A stretch of 64,000 nt of DNA from Rhizobium sp. SL86 (GCF_026672545.1 NZ_JAPPRJ010000001.1:1978501-2042500), one strand, 5' to 3'; numbered from the stretch's first letter, positions 36,738 to 47,925 are shown. The notes: generated from the letters alone by a model not told the origin. Made by a program: numbers and translations.

Positions 36738-37085
36738 TCAATTCTTCGACAGGCTGATGGTGTAGGAGCCCATGGCGCACAGGTCCTGCGTATCTTCCAG
36801 CGTCTCGATGTTGGAATCGGCAGTAAACTCGAAGCGCATGTCGTACTGGCAGACGGAGCGACCGTCTCCGATGGTGATTTCCATGCTTTCGCCCGGCTCG
36901 ATGACGTCGTCCCCGAAGACGTCCTCTTCCCAGTTGTTGACGCCGACAGGCGAGGTGAAGAAACGTTCAATCGTTCCATTCGTGTTGTTCTTCAACGTAA
37001 AGACGAGATCTTCGGCTTTAGACGTTGAAATCGTTGCAGACAGCGCCATCAAAGCAACCGCCGCAGTAAATAAAGTCCTGATCAT
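36738..37085 (-). CDS. Small secreted protein, unknown function
   Basis: 115 residues: signal peptide MIRTLFTAAVALMALSATIS with likely cleavage after SKA (residue 24), then a ~90-residue mature domain with two cysteines (GRSVCQYDM, TQDLCAMG) that could pair. Phrases such as FTLKNNTNGTIERF and EPGESMEITI suggest a small beta-sandwich. I do not recognise the family. It is 8 bp upstream of the DUF4189 gene, so the two form a small secreted-protein operon just past tRNA-Leu. Confidence 0.75.
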   Translation of the reverse strand: MIRTLFTAAVALMALSATISTSKAEDLVFTLKNNTNGTIERFFTSPVGVNNWEEDVFGDDVIEPGESMEITIGDGRSVCQYDMRFEFTADSNIETLEDTQDLCAMGSYTISLSKN

Positions 37086-37203
37086 GTTGGATCCCCGTAC
37101 CCAAAATCGGGCGGATATTTCCTAGCATAATCAACGCCACCTTCAACGGGGGGCATCATTAAGTATTAATCTTAGCAAATGAAGAAAACGGCCGGCCGTG
37201 GTG

Positions 37204-38487
37204 TCATGCGTCGCGGCCGGCAAGTCCCATGATCTTTTCGCGCAGGATCCGCGCCATGTTGCGCGTGTTGCGGTAGAGGTGAAGCTGGGCTGCGACCTGG
37301 CGCACGTCCCGGTCGCCCGATTCATTCAGCCCGATGACGAGAGTTCCCATCTCTTCGCGTTCAGTCCAGAGCCTGCTCATGATCGGATGGTCCGGCACCG
37401 CGCAGCTGTCGGTGCGCAGGATGTTGGCATCGTCCAGATGCCAGTCCGTGACCTTCATCATCAGCAGCTTGCCCGGCGAGAAACGGGCGAACTCCTCGTC
37501 GTAAGCGGTCTTCCAGGTATAGGCTTCACCGGCCATGATGAAGACGACGAGCGAGGCGATGGCGCGGCCGTTCCAGTCGAGCGTGTGGATACGAACCGCG
37601 TCGGCTTCGGCGAGATTGCCGATCGCTTCGCGGGCAAAGGCGGCGCGGTAGCGGTCGTTGATCAGGGCGGAGCGCTTGCGGCCCTTCCAGCCCTTGGCTT
37701 CAAGGGCCAGGAATTCCTCGGTGCGGCGACGGATATCACCGGGCTGGCGGGCAATCTCATAGGTCAGTGTGCCGGTCTTTTCCATCTTGCGCCACAGGCG
37801 CCGCATTTCCCGCAGATGGTGGGCGGACACGGCCTGCCGCAGATATGTTTCCCCGTCGACGAGGCTTTCGAGAGTCGGGCGTTGATAGGGGCTTGTGATC
37901 GACAGCGGCAGGTTGCGGGCAACGGCGACGGCACGGATCAACTGGGCGAAACGGCCGTTCAGCCGAAGATCCGGCATAACCAGCACTTTCGGCAGGCGCG
38001 TCTGCCGGTTGGCGAGTGCTTCCAACAGATTGTCCAGCGTTTCAGCGGCATCTTCCGCGTCGACCAGGGGCGTGCCGAGCGGACCGAAGGGGTTCGCCCA
38101 CACACGCAGGATGGAGGCGCCGACGGAAAAGCCAGGTTTCTCGACGGAAAACGGCATCAGCAGGCGCATGCGGCTGGTGCGGTCACTCTGGTCCCGGATC
38201 AGCGCGAGTTGCACCTGGCGGTCTTCGACGCGCGGCATGGCAGGCGCCAGCATCCGTCCGCTGAAGAAGACGTTCGGCTCCATGACGCGGTTGGAGAGGA
38301 AATCGAGCTCCTCTTGCAGGTCATAGCCCATGGTGGCGGGATAAATGGAAAGGGAACGGCCCGGACGGCCAACCGCTACCTTCAGCGGCGCATCGGGGAT
38401 CGCGACGGTCTGACGCACGAAACCCGCGCCGTTTGGCGTTTGCGCGGCATTGGCCAGTGGACGTGCGACGGGCGGAAGCTCAACCAT
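37204..38487 (-). CDS. GNAT acetyltransferase, CelD/BcsL (Acetyltransf_6) family
   Basis: 427 residues with the split-GNAT architecture of CelD-like proteins (PF13480): RRTEEFLALEAKGWKGRKRSA, then IHTLDWNGRAIASLVVFIMAGEAYTWKTAYDEEFARFSPGK in two adjacent pieces (the acetyl-CoA site region). These proteins are encoded in cellulose and exopolysaccharide clusters and probably transfer acyl groups to polysaccharide or to its lipid-linked precursor. Its start overlaps the stop of the upstream flippase gene by 8 nt, which supports a polysaccharide role. Substrate not determinable. Confidence 0.85.
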   Translation of the reverse strand: MVELPPVARPLANAAQTPNGAGFVRQTVAIPDAPLKVAVGRPGRSLSIYPATMGYDLQEELDFLSNRVMEPNVFFSGRMLAPAMPRVEDRQVQLALIRDQSDRTSRMRLLMPFSVEKPGFSVGASILRVWANPFGPLGTPLVDAEDAAETLDNLLEALANRQTRLPKVLVMPDLRLNGRFAQLIRAVAVARNLPLSITSPYQRPTLESLVDGETYLRQAVSAHHLREMRRLWRKMEKTGTLTYEIARQPGDIRRRTEEFLALEAKGWKGRKRSALINDRYRAAFAREAIGNLAEADAVRIHTLDWNGRAIASLVVFIMAGEAYTWKTAYDEEFARFSPGKLLMMKVTDWHLDDANILRTDSCAVPDHPIMSRLWTEREEMGTLVIGLNESGDRDVRQVAAQLHLYRNTRNMARILREKIMGLAGRDA

Positions 38488-39904
38488 GGTGGTCCGGCCT
38501 TTCTACGCCTGCTGTCGATGGGTTTGCGGCAAAGGCAAAGAGGGTGATGCCGAGGGTGAGACGGACCGCGACGTGGAGAAGGATCGCTTCGATGATCATC
38601 GCAAGGGCGGTGGCGGAGGCGGCGCCCGAAAGCCCGAAATGCGGAATGAGCGTGATGTTGAGGCCGATATTGCAGGCCAGCACAAAGGTGTAGAGGGCGA
38701 CGCACAGCGTCTGCCGGCCGGCCATGTTGAGGAGCACTTCGCCGGGTCCCACGGAGGATTTGGCAAGGATCCCGGCAAACAGGATGACCATCAGGATATA
38801 GCCTTCCGTGAATCCGGGGCCGAAGAGCGCCAGCAGGAATTCACCCAGCGCAAGTACGGTGAGGCCGACCGCCAGCGCCGGCCAGAAACTCCAGCGGGCG
38901 GCCTGGACGGCGAAGGAGGCAAGAGCCGTCTGATCGTTCGCGGCCATGATGGCGGAGAAGCGCGGAGCCGCTGCGGCCTTCACCGAAAAATAGACGAACT
39001 GGACGAGCGCGATGGATTTTGCCGCCGCATAATAGACGGCGACCTGATCCGGCGGCAGATAGAGGCCGACGACCACGACGTCCGAATTGGTCAGCAGGAA
39101 ACCGATGCCATCGACCAGGAAGAGCGGGAAGGCGAAGCGCATCCAGGGTCCGAGGTCGAAGGCAAGGCTTCCCCGGCCGTGCAGTCGCTTCAGCCGCATC
39201 GTGACGCGGATGAACTGGAAGAGCGTCGTCAGATAGGTGGCGGCAAGGGCCGCCTCCATCGCAGTGCGGGCCGCACGCGGCTGGCCGAGCCAGACGGCGA
39301 TGAGCATGAAGGCCAGAATGAGCAGCGGGCGGATGATGTAGGTCGGGCTGAGCGCGGTCACCGTCCAGCCATTGGCCCGCGCGGTACCGTCCAGAACGTC
39401 GCCCAGCGCAATCATCGGCAGGGTGAAGAGTGCAAGGATGACCGGAACCATCCAGTAATCCGGAATGATGTGGTCGAAGACCTGCAGGACGGTGAAACCC
39501 GATGCGGCCAGCACGGTGGCGGCGAGCATGGCAAGAACACGCGCCGTCCAGTTCAGGCCACGCAGCAGTTCGATCTCACCGCGCGTTGCGTGGTGCGCAA
39601 GGAACCGGATCACTGCGGTATGCAGGCCGAGGCAGGACAGATTGCCGAAAACGACGACGAGAACCCAGACGAAGGCGAAGATGCCGTATTCGAACTCGCC
39701 CATCAGGCGCGCCATGATGATCTGCGACACGAAGGCGATCGCGGCACTGATGACACGGATGACGAAGGCGATCAGGGCCATGCGCTGGGCGCGGGCGGTT
39801 TCGTCGCTGCCGCTCAGGATCGGGGCAAGCTTCCGGGCGATCGGCACAAGCCGAATCCGGAGGCTGAGCGGGATGAGTTTCTCCGCTGTTTCGATCACTG
39901 TCAT
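38480..39904 (-). CDS. Polysaccharide flippase (Wzx/MATE-like, oligosaccharide exporter)
   Basis: 474 residues with about 12-14 predicted membrane helices and the Polysacc_synt signature at the N-terminus (IAFVSQIIMARLMGEFEYGIF). Similar proteins flip undecaprenyl-linked repeat units across the inner membrane for O-antigen, capsule or exopolysaccharide assembly. The preceding region is the 3' end of secA; the following gene, coupled by 8 nt, is a CelD-type acetyltransferase. No glycosyltransferases are present, so the two genes probably serve a pathway encoded elsewhere. Confidence 0.88.
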   Translation of the reverse strand: MTVIETAEKLIPLSLRIRLVPIARKLAPILSGSDETARAQRMALIAFVIRVISAAIAFVSQIIMARLMGEFEYGIFAFVWVLVVVFGNLSCLGLHTAVIRFLAHHATRGEIELLRGLNWTARVLAMLAATVLAASGFTVLQVFDHIIPDYWMVPVILALFTLPMIALGDVLDGTARANGWTVTALSPTYIIRPLLILAFMLIAVWLGQPRAARTAMEAALAATYLTTLFQFIRVTMRLKRLHGRGSLAFDLGPWMRFAFPLFLVDGIGFLLTNSDVVVVGLYLPPDQVAVYYAAAKSIALVQFVYFSVKAAAAPRFSAIMAANDQTALASFAVQAARWSFWPALAVGLTVLALGEFLLALFGPGFTEGYILMVILFAGILAKSSVGPGEVLLNMAGRQTLCVALYTFVLACNIGLNITLIPHFGLSGAASATALAMIIEAILLHVAVRLTLGITLFAFAANPSTAGVERPDHHG

Positions 39905-40012
39905 GTAAGGCGCACTACCCGTGGGACGCAGGACTTTCCGCAGCCGACTATGCTCCCGACAGGGTTAAGAAACGATTGCCCGTGGTTGCAACGACACCTT
40001 TCCCTTGCCGCG

Positions 40013-40046
40013 GACAAACAAAAGGGCCGCCCGGTGGGCGACCCTT
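40013..40046 (-). terminator. Rho-independent terminator of secA
   Basis: On the minus strand AAGGGTCGCCC, loop ACC, GGGCGGCCCTT make an 11-bp stem (one G-U pair), followed by TTGTTTGT. It begins 34 bases after the secA stop. Confidence 0.85.
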
Positions 40047-40080
40047 GAATGTCTTGTTCGGATCTTGTCCGGCGGCAGCG

Positions 40081-42789
<2,709 letters not shown>

Positions 42790-42914
42790 ACGAATGGTCC
42801 TTTCTAGACTGATGTGTCATCACGTGACCGGATGACCCAGCATCTGTCTGCCGTTTTTACACAGGCAAAATGCCGGATCTGCCCGGAAACTCTTCTGGAC
42901 GCGAAGTAGCGTGA

Positions 42915-42943
42915 CAGATAAGAGGGGGGTCGAATGATGTCAA
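42915..42943 (-). promoter_or_regulatory. Sigma-70 promoter of secA
   Basis: The minus strand reads TTGACA, 17 bases, TATCTG. This is near consensus with optimal spacing and would leave a secA leader of about 120 nt. Confidence 0.7.
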
Positions 42944-43045
42944 CGGTTCCGACCGATACAGAAAGGCCATAATCCGGTGTTTCTGAGAGTGTTCCGGCCG
43001 GTCCCGGTTGTCATCGGACCGGTGTTCAATCCGAAAGGTAGTTCA

Positions 43046-43888
43046 ATGTTTCGCCCCACATTCATCGCAGCTGCCGCCCTGGCCGTCGCGGTTTCCTTCC
43101 AGGCGCCGGCATTCGCTCAGAACGATGCCGTTATCGCCAAGATCGGCACTGTCGAAATCCGCCAGTCGGATCTGGACACGGCGCTTGCCAATCTGAGCCA
43201 GCAGTATCAGCAGCTGCCGGAAGACCAGCGCAAGATCGCCGCCCTCTCGCAGCTGATCGACATCAAGCTGGTGGCGAAGAAGGCGGAAGCGGCCGGTCTG
43301 CAGAATGCCGACGATTTCAAGAAGCGCATGGCCTACCTGCAGGAGCGCGAACTGCACAACGCTTACCTGCGTGACCAGTTCGACAAGCTGAAGCCGGAAG
43401 AGGTCAAGGCACGTTATGACAAGGAAGTCGCTGCCCTTCCGAAGGAAGAGGAAGTGCATGCCCGCCATATCCTGGTGAAGACCGAGGAAGAGGCGAAGGA
43501 GATCATCAAGCAGCTGGATGCCGGCAAGGACTTCATCGAACTGGCCAAGGAAAAGTCGGAAGACACCAGCAAGTCCGATGGCGGCGACCTCGGTTATTTC
43601 ACCAAGGGCCGCATGGTTCCGGAATTCGAACAGGCTGCCTTTGCTCTGGAAAAGGGTGCCTACACGAAGACCCCGGTCCAGTCGCAGTTCGGCTGGCACG
43701 TGATCAAGGTCGAAGACAAGCGTGACGCACAGCCGCCGGCATTCGACCAGGTCGAGCCGCAGGTTCGCCAGATCGTCATGCAGGAGAAGTATACCCAGAT
43801 CATCGACGATGCGAAGAAGGACCAGAAGGTCGAGATCATGGACGAGGCCATGCGCAAAGGCTATGAGGAACTGACCAAGGGCGAATAA
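43046..43888 (+). CDS. Periplasmic peptidyl-prolyl isomerase, parvulin type
   Basis: 280 residues. Signal peptide MFRPTFIAAAALAVAVSFQA ends at AFAQ (about residue 25). A SurA/PrsA-like N-terminal helical region is followed by a parvulin rotamase domain (EEVHARHILVKTEEEAKEII; SDGGDLGYFTKGRMVPEFEQ; GWHVIKVEDKR). It should catalyse prolyl isomerisation and chaperone exported proteins. ATG 43046 is preceded by GAAAGG; the frame from 42977 adds residues before the signal peptide. It is divergent from secA and followed by a terminator before argJ. Confidence 0.92.
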   Translation: MFRPTFIAAAALAVAVSFQAPAFAQNDAVIAKIGTVEIRQSDLDTALANLSQQYQQLPEDQRKIAALSQLIDIKLVAKKAEAAGLQNADDFKKRMAYLQERELHNAYLRDQFDKLKPEEVKARYDKEVAALPKEEEVHARHILVKTEEEAKEIIKQLDAGKDFIELAKEKSEDTSKSDGGDLGYFTKGRMVPEFEQAAFALEKGAYTKTPVQSQFGWHVIKVEDKRDAQPPAFDQVEPQVRQIVMQEKYTQIIDDAKKDQKVEIMDEAMRKGYEELTKGE

Positions 43889-43910
43889 TCCGCTCGTCGA
43901 AAGATCAACC

Positions 43911-43932
43911 TGGCCCGCATTTGCGGGCCTTT
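43911..43932 (+). terminator. Terminator after the PPIase gene
   Basis: GGCCCGC, loop ATTT, GCGGGCC, then TTT. Located 23 bases past the stop codon and 23 bases before the argJ start. Confidence 0.75.
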
Positions 43933-43954
43933 CCATATCCGGATCTCAAGGCTC

Positions 43955-45196
43955 ATGTCCGCAACCGTTTCCCCGCTCGCCCCGAAATCCTATCCCGAAA
44001 TGCCGACCCTGCGCGGTGTGCGCATGGCAACGGCTGCCGCCGGCATCAAGTACAAGAACCGCACCGACGTTCTGTTGATGGTGTTCGACGAACCGGCTGC
44101 CGTCGCCGGCGTCTTCACGCGCTCCAAGTGCCCGTCGGCACCGGTTGATTTCTGCCGTGCCAACCTGCCGACCGGCAAGGCGCGCGCCGTGGTCGTCAAT
44201 TCGGGCAATGCCAATGCGTTTACCGGCGTCAAGGGCAAGGCCGCGACGGAACTGACGGCGCGTTCCGCATCGGAAGCGGTGGGATGCGCCACCAACGAGG
44301 TCTATCTCGCCTCCACCGGCGTGATCGGCGAGCCGCTCGATGCCACCAAGTTTGCCGGTGTTTTGGGCGACATGCATGGTCAGGCGACCGGCGATTTCTG
44401 GCTGGAAGCCGCCAAGGCGATCATGACGACCGATACCTATCCGAAGGTCGCGACCCGCACCGCCGAGATCGGCGGCGTGACGGTGACGATCAACGGCATC
44501 GCCAAGGGTGCCGGCATGATCGCGCCCGACATGGCGACCATGCTCTCCTTCGTGGCGACCGATGCCGATATCGCTCCGGCCGCGCTTCAGGCGCTGTTGT
44601 CCCAAGGCGTTGGGCCAACCTTCAATTCCGTAACGGTCGACAGCGATACCTCGACTTCGGACACGCTTCTGCTGTTTGCGACGGGCAAGGCGAAAGACGA
44701 TGGCCAGGTGGTGGTGGAGACGGCGGATGATCCGCGGCTTTCCTCCTTCCGCGCAGCGCTGAACGATCTGCTGAAGGACCTTGCTCTGCAGGTGGTGCGC
44801 GATGGCGAAGGCGCCCGCAAGATGGTTGAAGTCACCGTGACCGGTGCCGAAAGTGATGCCGCGGCCAAGCGCATCGCGCTGTCGATTGCCAATTCGCCGC
44901 TGGTGAAGACGGCGGTGGCCGGCGAGGATGCCAATTGGGGCCGCGTTGTCATGGCGGTCGGAAAGTCGGGCGAGATGGCCGACCGTGACCGTCTGGCCAT
45001 CTGGTTCGGCGATGTGCGCGTTGCCGTCAACGGCGAGCGCGATCCGGACTATTCCGAAGCGGCCACCACCGCCGTGATGCAGCAGGAAGACATTCTGATC
45101 CGTGCCGATATCGGTCTTGGCTCCGGAACCGCAACCGTCTGGACATGTGACCTGACGAAGGAATATGTCGCCATCAATGGTGACTACCGGAGCTGA
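43955..45196 (+). CDS. argJ: Bifunctional ornithine acetyltransferase/N-acetylglutamate synthase
   Basis: 413 residues. ArgJ is made as a precursor that cleaves itself before a threonine; the motif [16 protein letters not shown] is present with the nucleophile at T195. [10 protein letters not shown] and AGEDANWGR are further family blocks. It recycles the acetyl group from N-acetylornithine to glutamate in arginine synthesis; whether it also uses acetyl-CoA cannot be told from sequence. AAGG lies before the ATG. It is the first gene of an argJ-GNAT-mutT operon. Confidence 0.96.
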   Translation: MSATVSPLAPKSYPEMPTLRGVRMATAAAGIKYKNRTDVLLMVFDEPAAVAGVFTRSKCPSAPVDFCRANLPTGKARAVVVNSGNANAFTGVKGKAATELTARSASEAVGCATNEVYLASTGVIGEPLDATKFAGVLGDMHGQATGDFWLEAAKAIMTTDTYPKVATRTAEIGGVTVTINGIAKGAGMIAPDMATMLSFVATDADIAPAALQALLSQGVGPTFNSVTVDSDTSTSDTLLLFATGKAKDDGQVVVETADDPRLSSFRAALNDLLKDLALQVVRDGEGARKMVEVTVTGAESDAAAKRIALSIANSPLVKTAVAGEDANWGRVVMAVGKSGEMADRDRLAIWFGDVRVAVNGERDPDYSEAATTAVMQQEDILIRADIGLGSGTATVWTCDLTKEYVAINGDYRS

Positions 45197-45204
45197 CGAT
45201 ATTG

Positions 45205-45978
45205 ATGCAGGCAATTTCTCCCCACAGCAACCTGCCGCTTGTGCGGCGTCTGGAAGCGGTGGGTTTTCGTGCGTGGCCCGCGGCTTCCGTCGTTTATGAC
45301 GGGAGCTGGCAGGTTCGGCTGACCGGCGGGCATCCGTCGAAGCGGCTGAATTCCGTCGTGCCGCTCGATCCGTCGGACTATCGCGATGCGGAGATGCGGA
45401 TCGAGAAGGCGCGCAAGCGTTTTGAGGATTATGGCCGCCCGCTCGTGATCCGCGAGACGCCGCTTGCGCCGCTGCCCCTGTTGACCATGCTCGATGCGGA
45501 GGGCTGGGAGGTCTTCGAAACCGTCAAGGTGATGACCGCCGATCTGGCGGGGCTCGAGCTTCCGGATGTCCTCGATCATCTGCCGAGCCATGATATCGGT
45601 CGTTTCATCGACGCGCTGATCACCGTCGATCAGGACGATCCGGCGATCAAGCCGGCGCTGGCCGAGATCATCAGCGCCATCAAACCTGCGACCGGTCTGT
45701 TCACGGTGGAGAATCCGGGAGAAGCTCCGCAGGCCGTTGCGCTGTGCGTTCAGGACAATGACCTGGCGGGTATCCTGTCGTTCTGCGTGGCGCAGGATCA
45801 GCGACGCAAGGGCCTGGGGACCGAGATGCTTTCGACAGCTCTCAGATGGGCCCGGATCAGTGGTGCGCGCACAGCCTGGCTGCAGGTGCATACACACAAC
45901 CTCGCCGCCATCGCGCTTTACGAAAAGTTCGGCTTCCGCGAAGTCTATCAGTACCGTTACTGGCGTCAGGGGAAATGA
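45205..45978 (+). CDS. GNAT family N-acetyltransferase
   Basis: 257 residues. The C-terminal third is a GNAT domain with the acetyl-CoA loop QDQRRKGLGTEMLSTALRWA and the end motif HTHNLAAIALYEKFGFREVYQYRYW. The N-terminal two thirds resemble a second, degenerate GNAT fold. ATG 45205 or the adjacent TTG 45202 could be used; GGAG lies upstream. It begins 8 bp after argJ and overlaps mutT by 4 nt (ATGA). Substrate unknown. Conserved placement after argJ in rhizobia may mean only operon history. Confidence 0.87.
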   Translation: MQAISPHSNLPLVRRLEAVGFRAWPAASVVYDGSWQVRLTGGHPSKRLNSVVPLDPSDYRDAEMRIEKARKRFEDYGRPLVIRETPLAPLPLLTMLDAEGWEVFETVKVMTADLAGLELPDVLDHLPSHDIGRFIDALITVDQDDPAIKPALAEIISAIKPATGLFTVENPGEAPQAVALCVQDNDLAGILSFCVAQDQRRKGLGTEMLSTALRWARISGARTAWLQVHTHNLAAIALYEKFGFREVYQYRYWRQGK

Positions 45979-46391
45979 GCGTGGGCGAGGGAAAGAAGAT
46001 CGTTCTGGTTGCGGCCTGCGCTCTGGTGGATGCCGACGGCCGTATTCTGCTGGCCCAGCGTCCCGAAGGCAAAAGCCTTGCCGGTCTCTGGGAGTTTCCG
46101 GGCGGCAAGGTGGAGACCGGCGAAACGCCGGAAGAGACGCTTGTGCGGGAACTCGACGAGGAGCTCGGTATTAGCACCAAGGTCGCGTGTCTCGCGCCGC
46201 TCACCTTCGCAAGCCACACCTATGAGACCTTCCACCTGCTGATGCCGCTATATGTGTGCCGTCGCTACGAGGGCATTCCGAGCGGCCGGGAAGGCCAGGC
46301 CATCAAATGGGTTCGCCCGAACGCGCTTCGGGATTATCCGATGCCGCCGGCGGACGAACCGCTCATTCCCTTCCTGCAGGATCTGCTCTGA
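45975..46391 (+). CDS. mutT: 8-oxo-dGTP diphosphatase, MutT family
   Basis: 138 residues, the size of MutT. The Nudix box GGKVETGETPEETLVREL followed by DEELGI is complete (GX5EX7REUXEEXGU). LLAQRPEGKSLAGLWEFPGG is the typical MutT lead-in. It removes 8-oxo-dGTP from the nucleotide pool and so limits A:T to C:G transversions. Its ATG overlaps the upstream GNAT stop (ATGA). The reading frame that opens at 45846 lies inside the GNAT gene and is not used. Confidence 0.93.
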   Translation: MSVGEGKKIVLVAACALVDADGRILLAQRPEGKSLAGLWEFPGGKVETGETPEETLVRELDEELGISTKVACLAPLTFASHTYETFHLLMPLYVCRRYEGIPSGREGQAIKWVRPNALRDYPMPPADEPLIPFLQDLL

Positions 46392-46392
46392 C

Positions 46393-46401
46393 TTATCCAC
46401 A
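46393..46401 (+). promoter_or_regulatory. Perfect DnaA box
   Basis: TTATCCACA, an exact R1-type DnaA box, 110 bp upstream of the gene at 46503. Roughly half an occurrence would be expected by chance in 64 kb over both strands, so function is uncertain. Confidence 0.35.
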
Positions 46402-46431
46402 GACCGCTGGTGGTGGTCCTCTTTGCGCTCA

Positions 46432-46453
46432 CCGTTAACAGATCCTTTAACGG
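46432..46453. promoter_or_regulatory. Operator-like inverted repeat upstream of the pilin-pair genes
   Basis: CCGTTA, 10 bases, TAACGG: a 22-bp perfect dyad, centred 60 bp before the ATG at 46503. Half-site spacing of about 16 bp centre to centre suits a dimeric repressor or activator. Confidence 0.45.
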
Positions 46454-46502
46454 ATTTGGACAATATGCAGCATTACGGATGTAACTGCGTAACGAGGCCG
46501 CC

Positions 46503-46823
46503 ATGGATGAGGAATTCTGGAAAACTGTTCGTGCCCAGCAGAGGGCGTCGATCAGATCCGGCAGGACGGGTGCGCTGAATGTCGCGCTGCTGTTCGGGAC
46601 GGCGGTGATTGCCCTGTCGCTGATCGTGACGCCGATGCTGGCCAGCCGTCAGGATACGCGCCACCTTGCCCATGTGCAGGAAGAATTCGACATGATCACC
46701 ACGGGTTCGATCAAGTCTGAAGAAAAAGGAACGAAACATTATACAATTCGCCGTAGCGTTCTGCAGGAAACGCCCGGCTCCGTTTGCGTCGTGCAGGGCT
46801 ATGGTAGCGATGATCCCTGTTGA
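46503..46823 (+). CDS. Single-pass membrane protein preceding the orphan pilin
   Basis: 106 residues. A short polar N-terminus (MDEEFWKTVRAQQRASIRSG) precedes one membrane helix (ALNVALLFGTAVIALSLIV, about residues 24-42) and a soluble C-terminal part with two cysteines (SVCVVQGYGSDDPC). I do not recognise a named family. The start has GAGG upstream. It is 45 bp before the Flp pilin gene, so the two are likely one transcript; a link to pilus assembly or secretion is inferred from that alone. Confidence 0.7.
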   Translation: MDEEFWKTVRAQQRASIRSGRTGALNVALLFGTAVIALSLIVTPMLASRQDTRHLAHVQEEFDMITTGSIKSEEKGTKHYTIRRSVLQETPGSVCVVQGYGSDDPC

Positions 46824-46868
46824 ACCGCCAAGGGTTGCCTGAGCTGCCCTCGGCGGCGAAGGAATGCG

Positions 46869-47036
46869 ATGAAGACCTTTTTGCGATTTCTTCTCGACGA
46901 CACCGGCGCGACAGCCGTTGAGTACGGGCTTTTGGCGGGTATTCTGGGCGTCGCCCTGATCGTCGGCTTCGGCGCGCTCAGCAACAACGTCGAAAACGTT
47001 CTCAATACCGTCAGCAACAGCATCAAGACTGACTAG
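46869..47036 (+). CDS. Flp family type IVb pilin
   Basis: 55 residues: MKTFLRFLLDDTGATAVEYG then LLAGILGVALIVGFGALS, the Flp/Fap pilin pattern with the GATAVEYGLL motif and prepilin-type hydrophobic helix (PF04964). Mature Flp pilins are cleaved by TadV/CpaA before the conserved region and polymerise into adhesive Tad pili. The start at 46869 has AAGGA upstream. No cpa/tad assembly genes are in the window, so this is an orphan pilin. Its 3' end overlaps the convergent methyltransferase gene by 14 bp. Confidence 0.88.
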   Translation: MKTFLRFLLDDTGATAVEYGLLAGILGVALIVGFGALSNNVENVLNTVSNSIKTD

Positions 47037-47925
47037 GCTTTTCCTTTGAAGGGTCGTCCAGGCCCACTTTCAGCGCGTCCGCCAGTCGCATCTTGGCCGA
47101 ACCCGGCTTCAGTGGTTTCTGCTGGCTTTCATGCGGTGCCCAGCCCGACACATAGACAATCGAGAAGGTGGCGCGGATGCGTCCGTCCGCATCGGCGTAA
47201 CGTTCGGCGTAAAGCTCCGCAGCGCGCAGGAAAAAGCGGCGGGTGAGGGGCTTGCGGCTGCGGCCGATCAGCGGGTTGGTCATGCCCATGGCGCGCAGAT
47301 CCCGCATCAGATCAAACAGCGTATCGTAACGGACGGTGTAGTTTTCCGCATCGATGACCGGCAGGGCGAAACCGGCGCGCTGCAGCAGGCCGCCGATATC
47401 GCGCACATCCGCAAAGGGGATGACGCGCGGGCTGGCACCTCCCAGAACCTCCGCTTCCGCCGAAAGCAGCACATCCCGCAATTCGCCCAGTGTCCCGGCT
47501 CCGGGAATGGCGGCGAGGAAGAGGCCATCCGGCTTCAGCGCCCTGCGAATGCGCACCATCATGCCGGGCGTATCATTGGTGAGGTGCAGGGACAGCGGCG
47601 ACAGCACCAGATTGACCGACTGATCCGCCAAAGGCACGTCTTCCAGGTCTGCCGGTTCGACCGCTTCTGCGGAGGTGGCGAAGACCGGTCCCGTCTCGAT
47701 GCGGCGGATGGTGCCTATGCGGCCGGTGGCAAAGGCCTCGCGAGCGGCCGAACCGGTGCCGCCATGCAGTTCCACCGCCTCATCGAAATGCCGTTCCACC
47801 ACTGCCAGTCGCTCGGCCAGTTCGCGGGCCGCGAGATCCACCAGGAAATCGGCGCCGGAGGTGGCACGCTGGGCGGCGCGTTCGCGTCGGCGGGTGACCA
47901 GCGGCAGGTCGAAAAGCATGTCCAT
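47023..47925 (-). CDS. SAM-dependent methyltransferase, BioC/NDUFAF5-like
   Basis: 300 residues. Features: MLFDLPLVTRRRERA N-terminus, VNLVLSPLSLHLTNDTPGMM, IRRALKPDGLFLAAIPG (motif III-like), and C-terminal YAERYADADGRIRATFSIVYVSGWAPH. This is the alphaproteobacterial form of the family whose mitochondrial member, NDUFAF5, hydroxylates an arginine of complex I subunit NDUFS7. Whether it methylates or hydroxylates is open. ATG 47925 is taken; GTG 47937 is possible. The 75-bp gap to the divergent comF gene holds both promoters. Confidence 0.82.
   Translation of the reverse strand: MDMLFDLPLVTRRRERAAQRATSGADFLVDLAARELAERLAVVERHFDEAVELHGGTGSAAREAFATGRIGTIRRIETGPVFATSAEAVEPADLEDVPLADQSVNLVLSPLSLHLTNDTPGMMVRIRRALKPDGLFLAAIPGAGTLGELRDVLLSAEAEVLGGASPRVIPFADVRDIGGLLQRAGFALPVIDAENYTVRYDTLFDLMRDLRAMGMTNPLIGRSRKPLTRRFFLRAAELYAERYADADGRIRATFSIVYVSGWAPHESQQKPLKPGSAKMRLADALKVGLDDPSKEKPSQS

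Noticed and set aside
36275..39904. Genomic island inserted at tRNA-Leu
   Set aside because: No integrase, no duplicated tRNA 3' end and no base-composition shift that I can see; genes are envelope functions compatible with the core genome.
38450..40048. 532-residue ORF antisense to the flippase
   Set aside because: Arg/Glu/Asp-rich shadow of a membrane protein; no ribosome-binding site or known motif.
46436..46450. Possible full CtrA site (TTAA-N7-TTAA) upstream of the pilin pair
   Set aside because: The spacing between TTAA halves is eight, not seven; the sequence is better described as the CCGTTA dyad.
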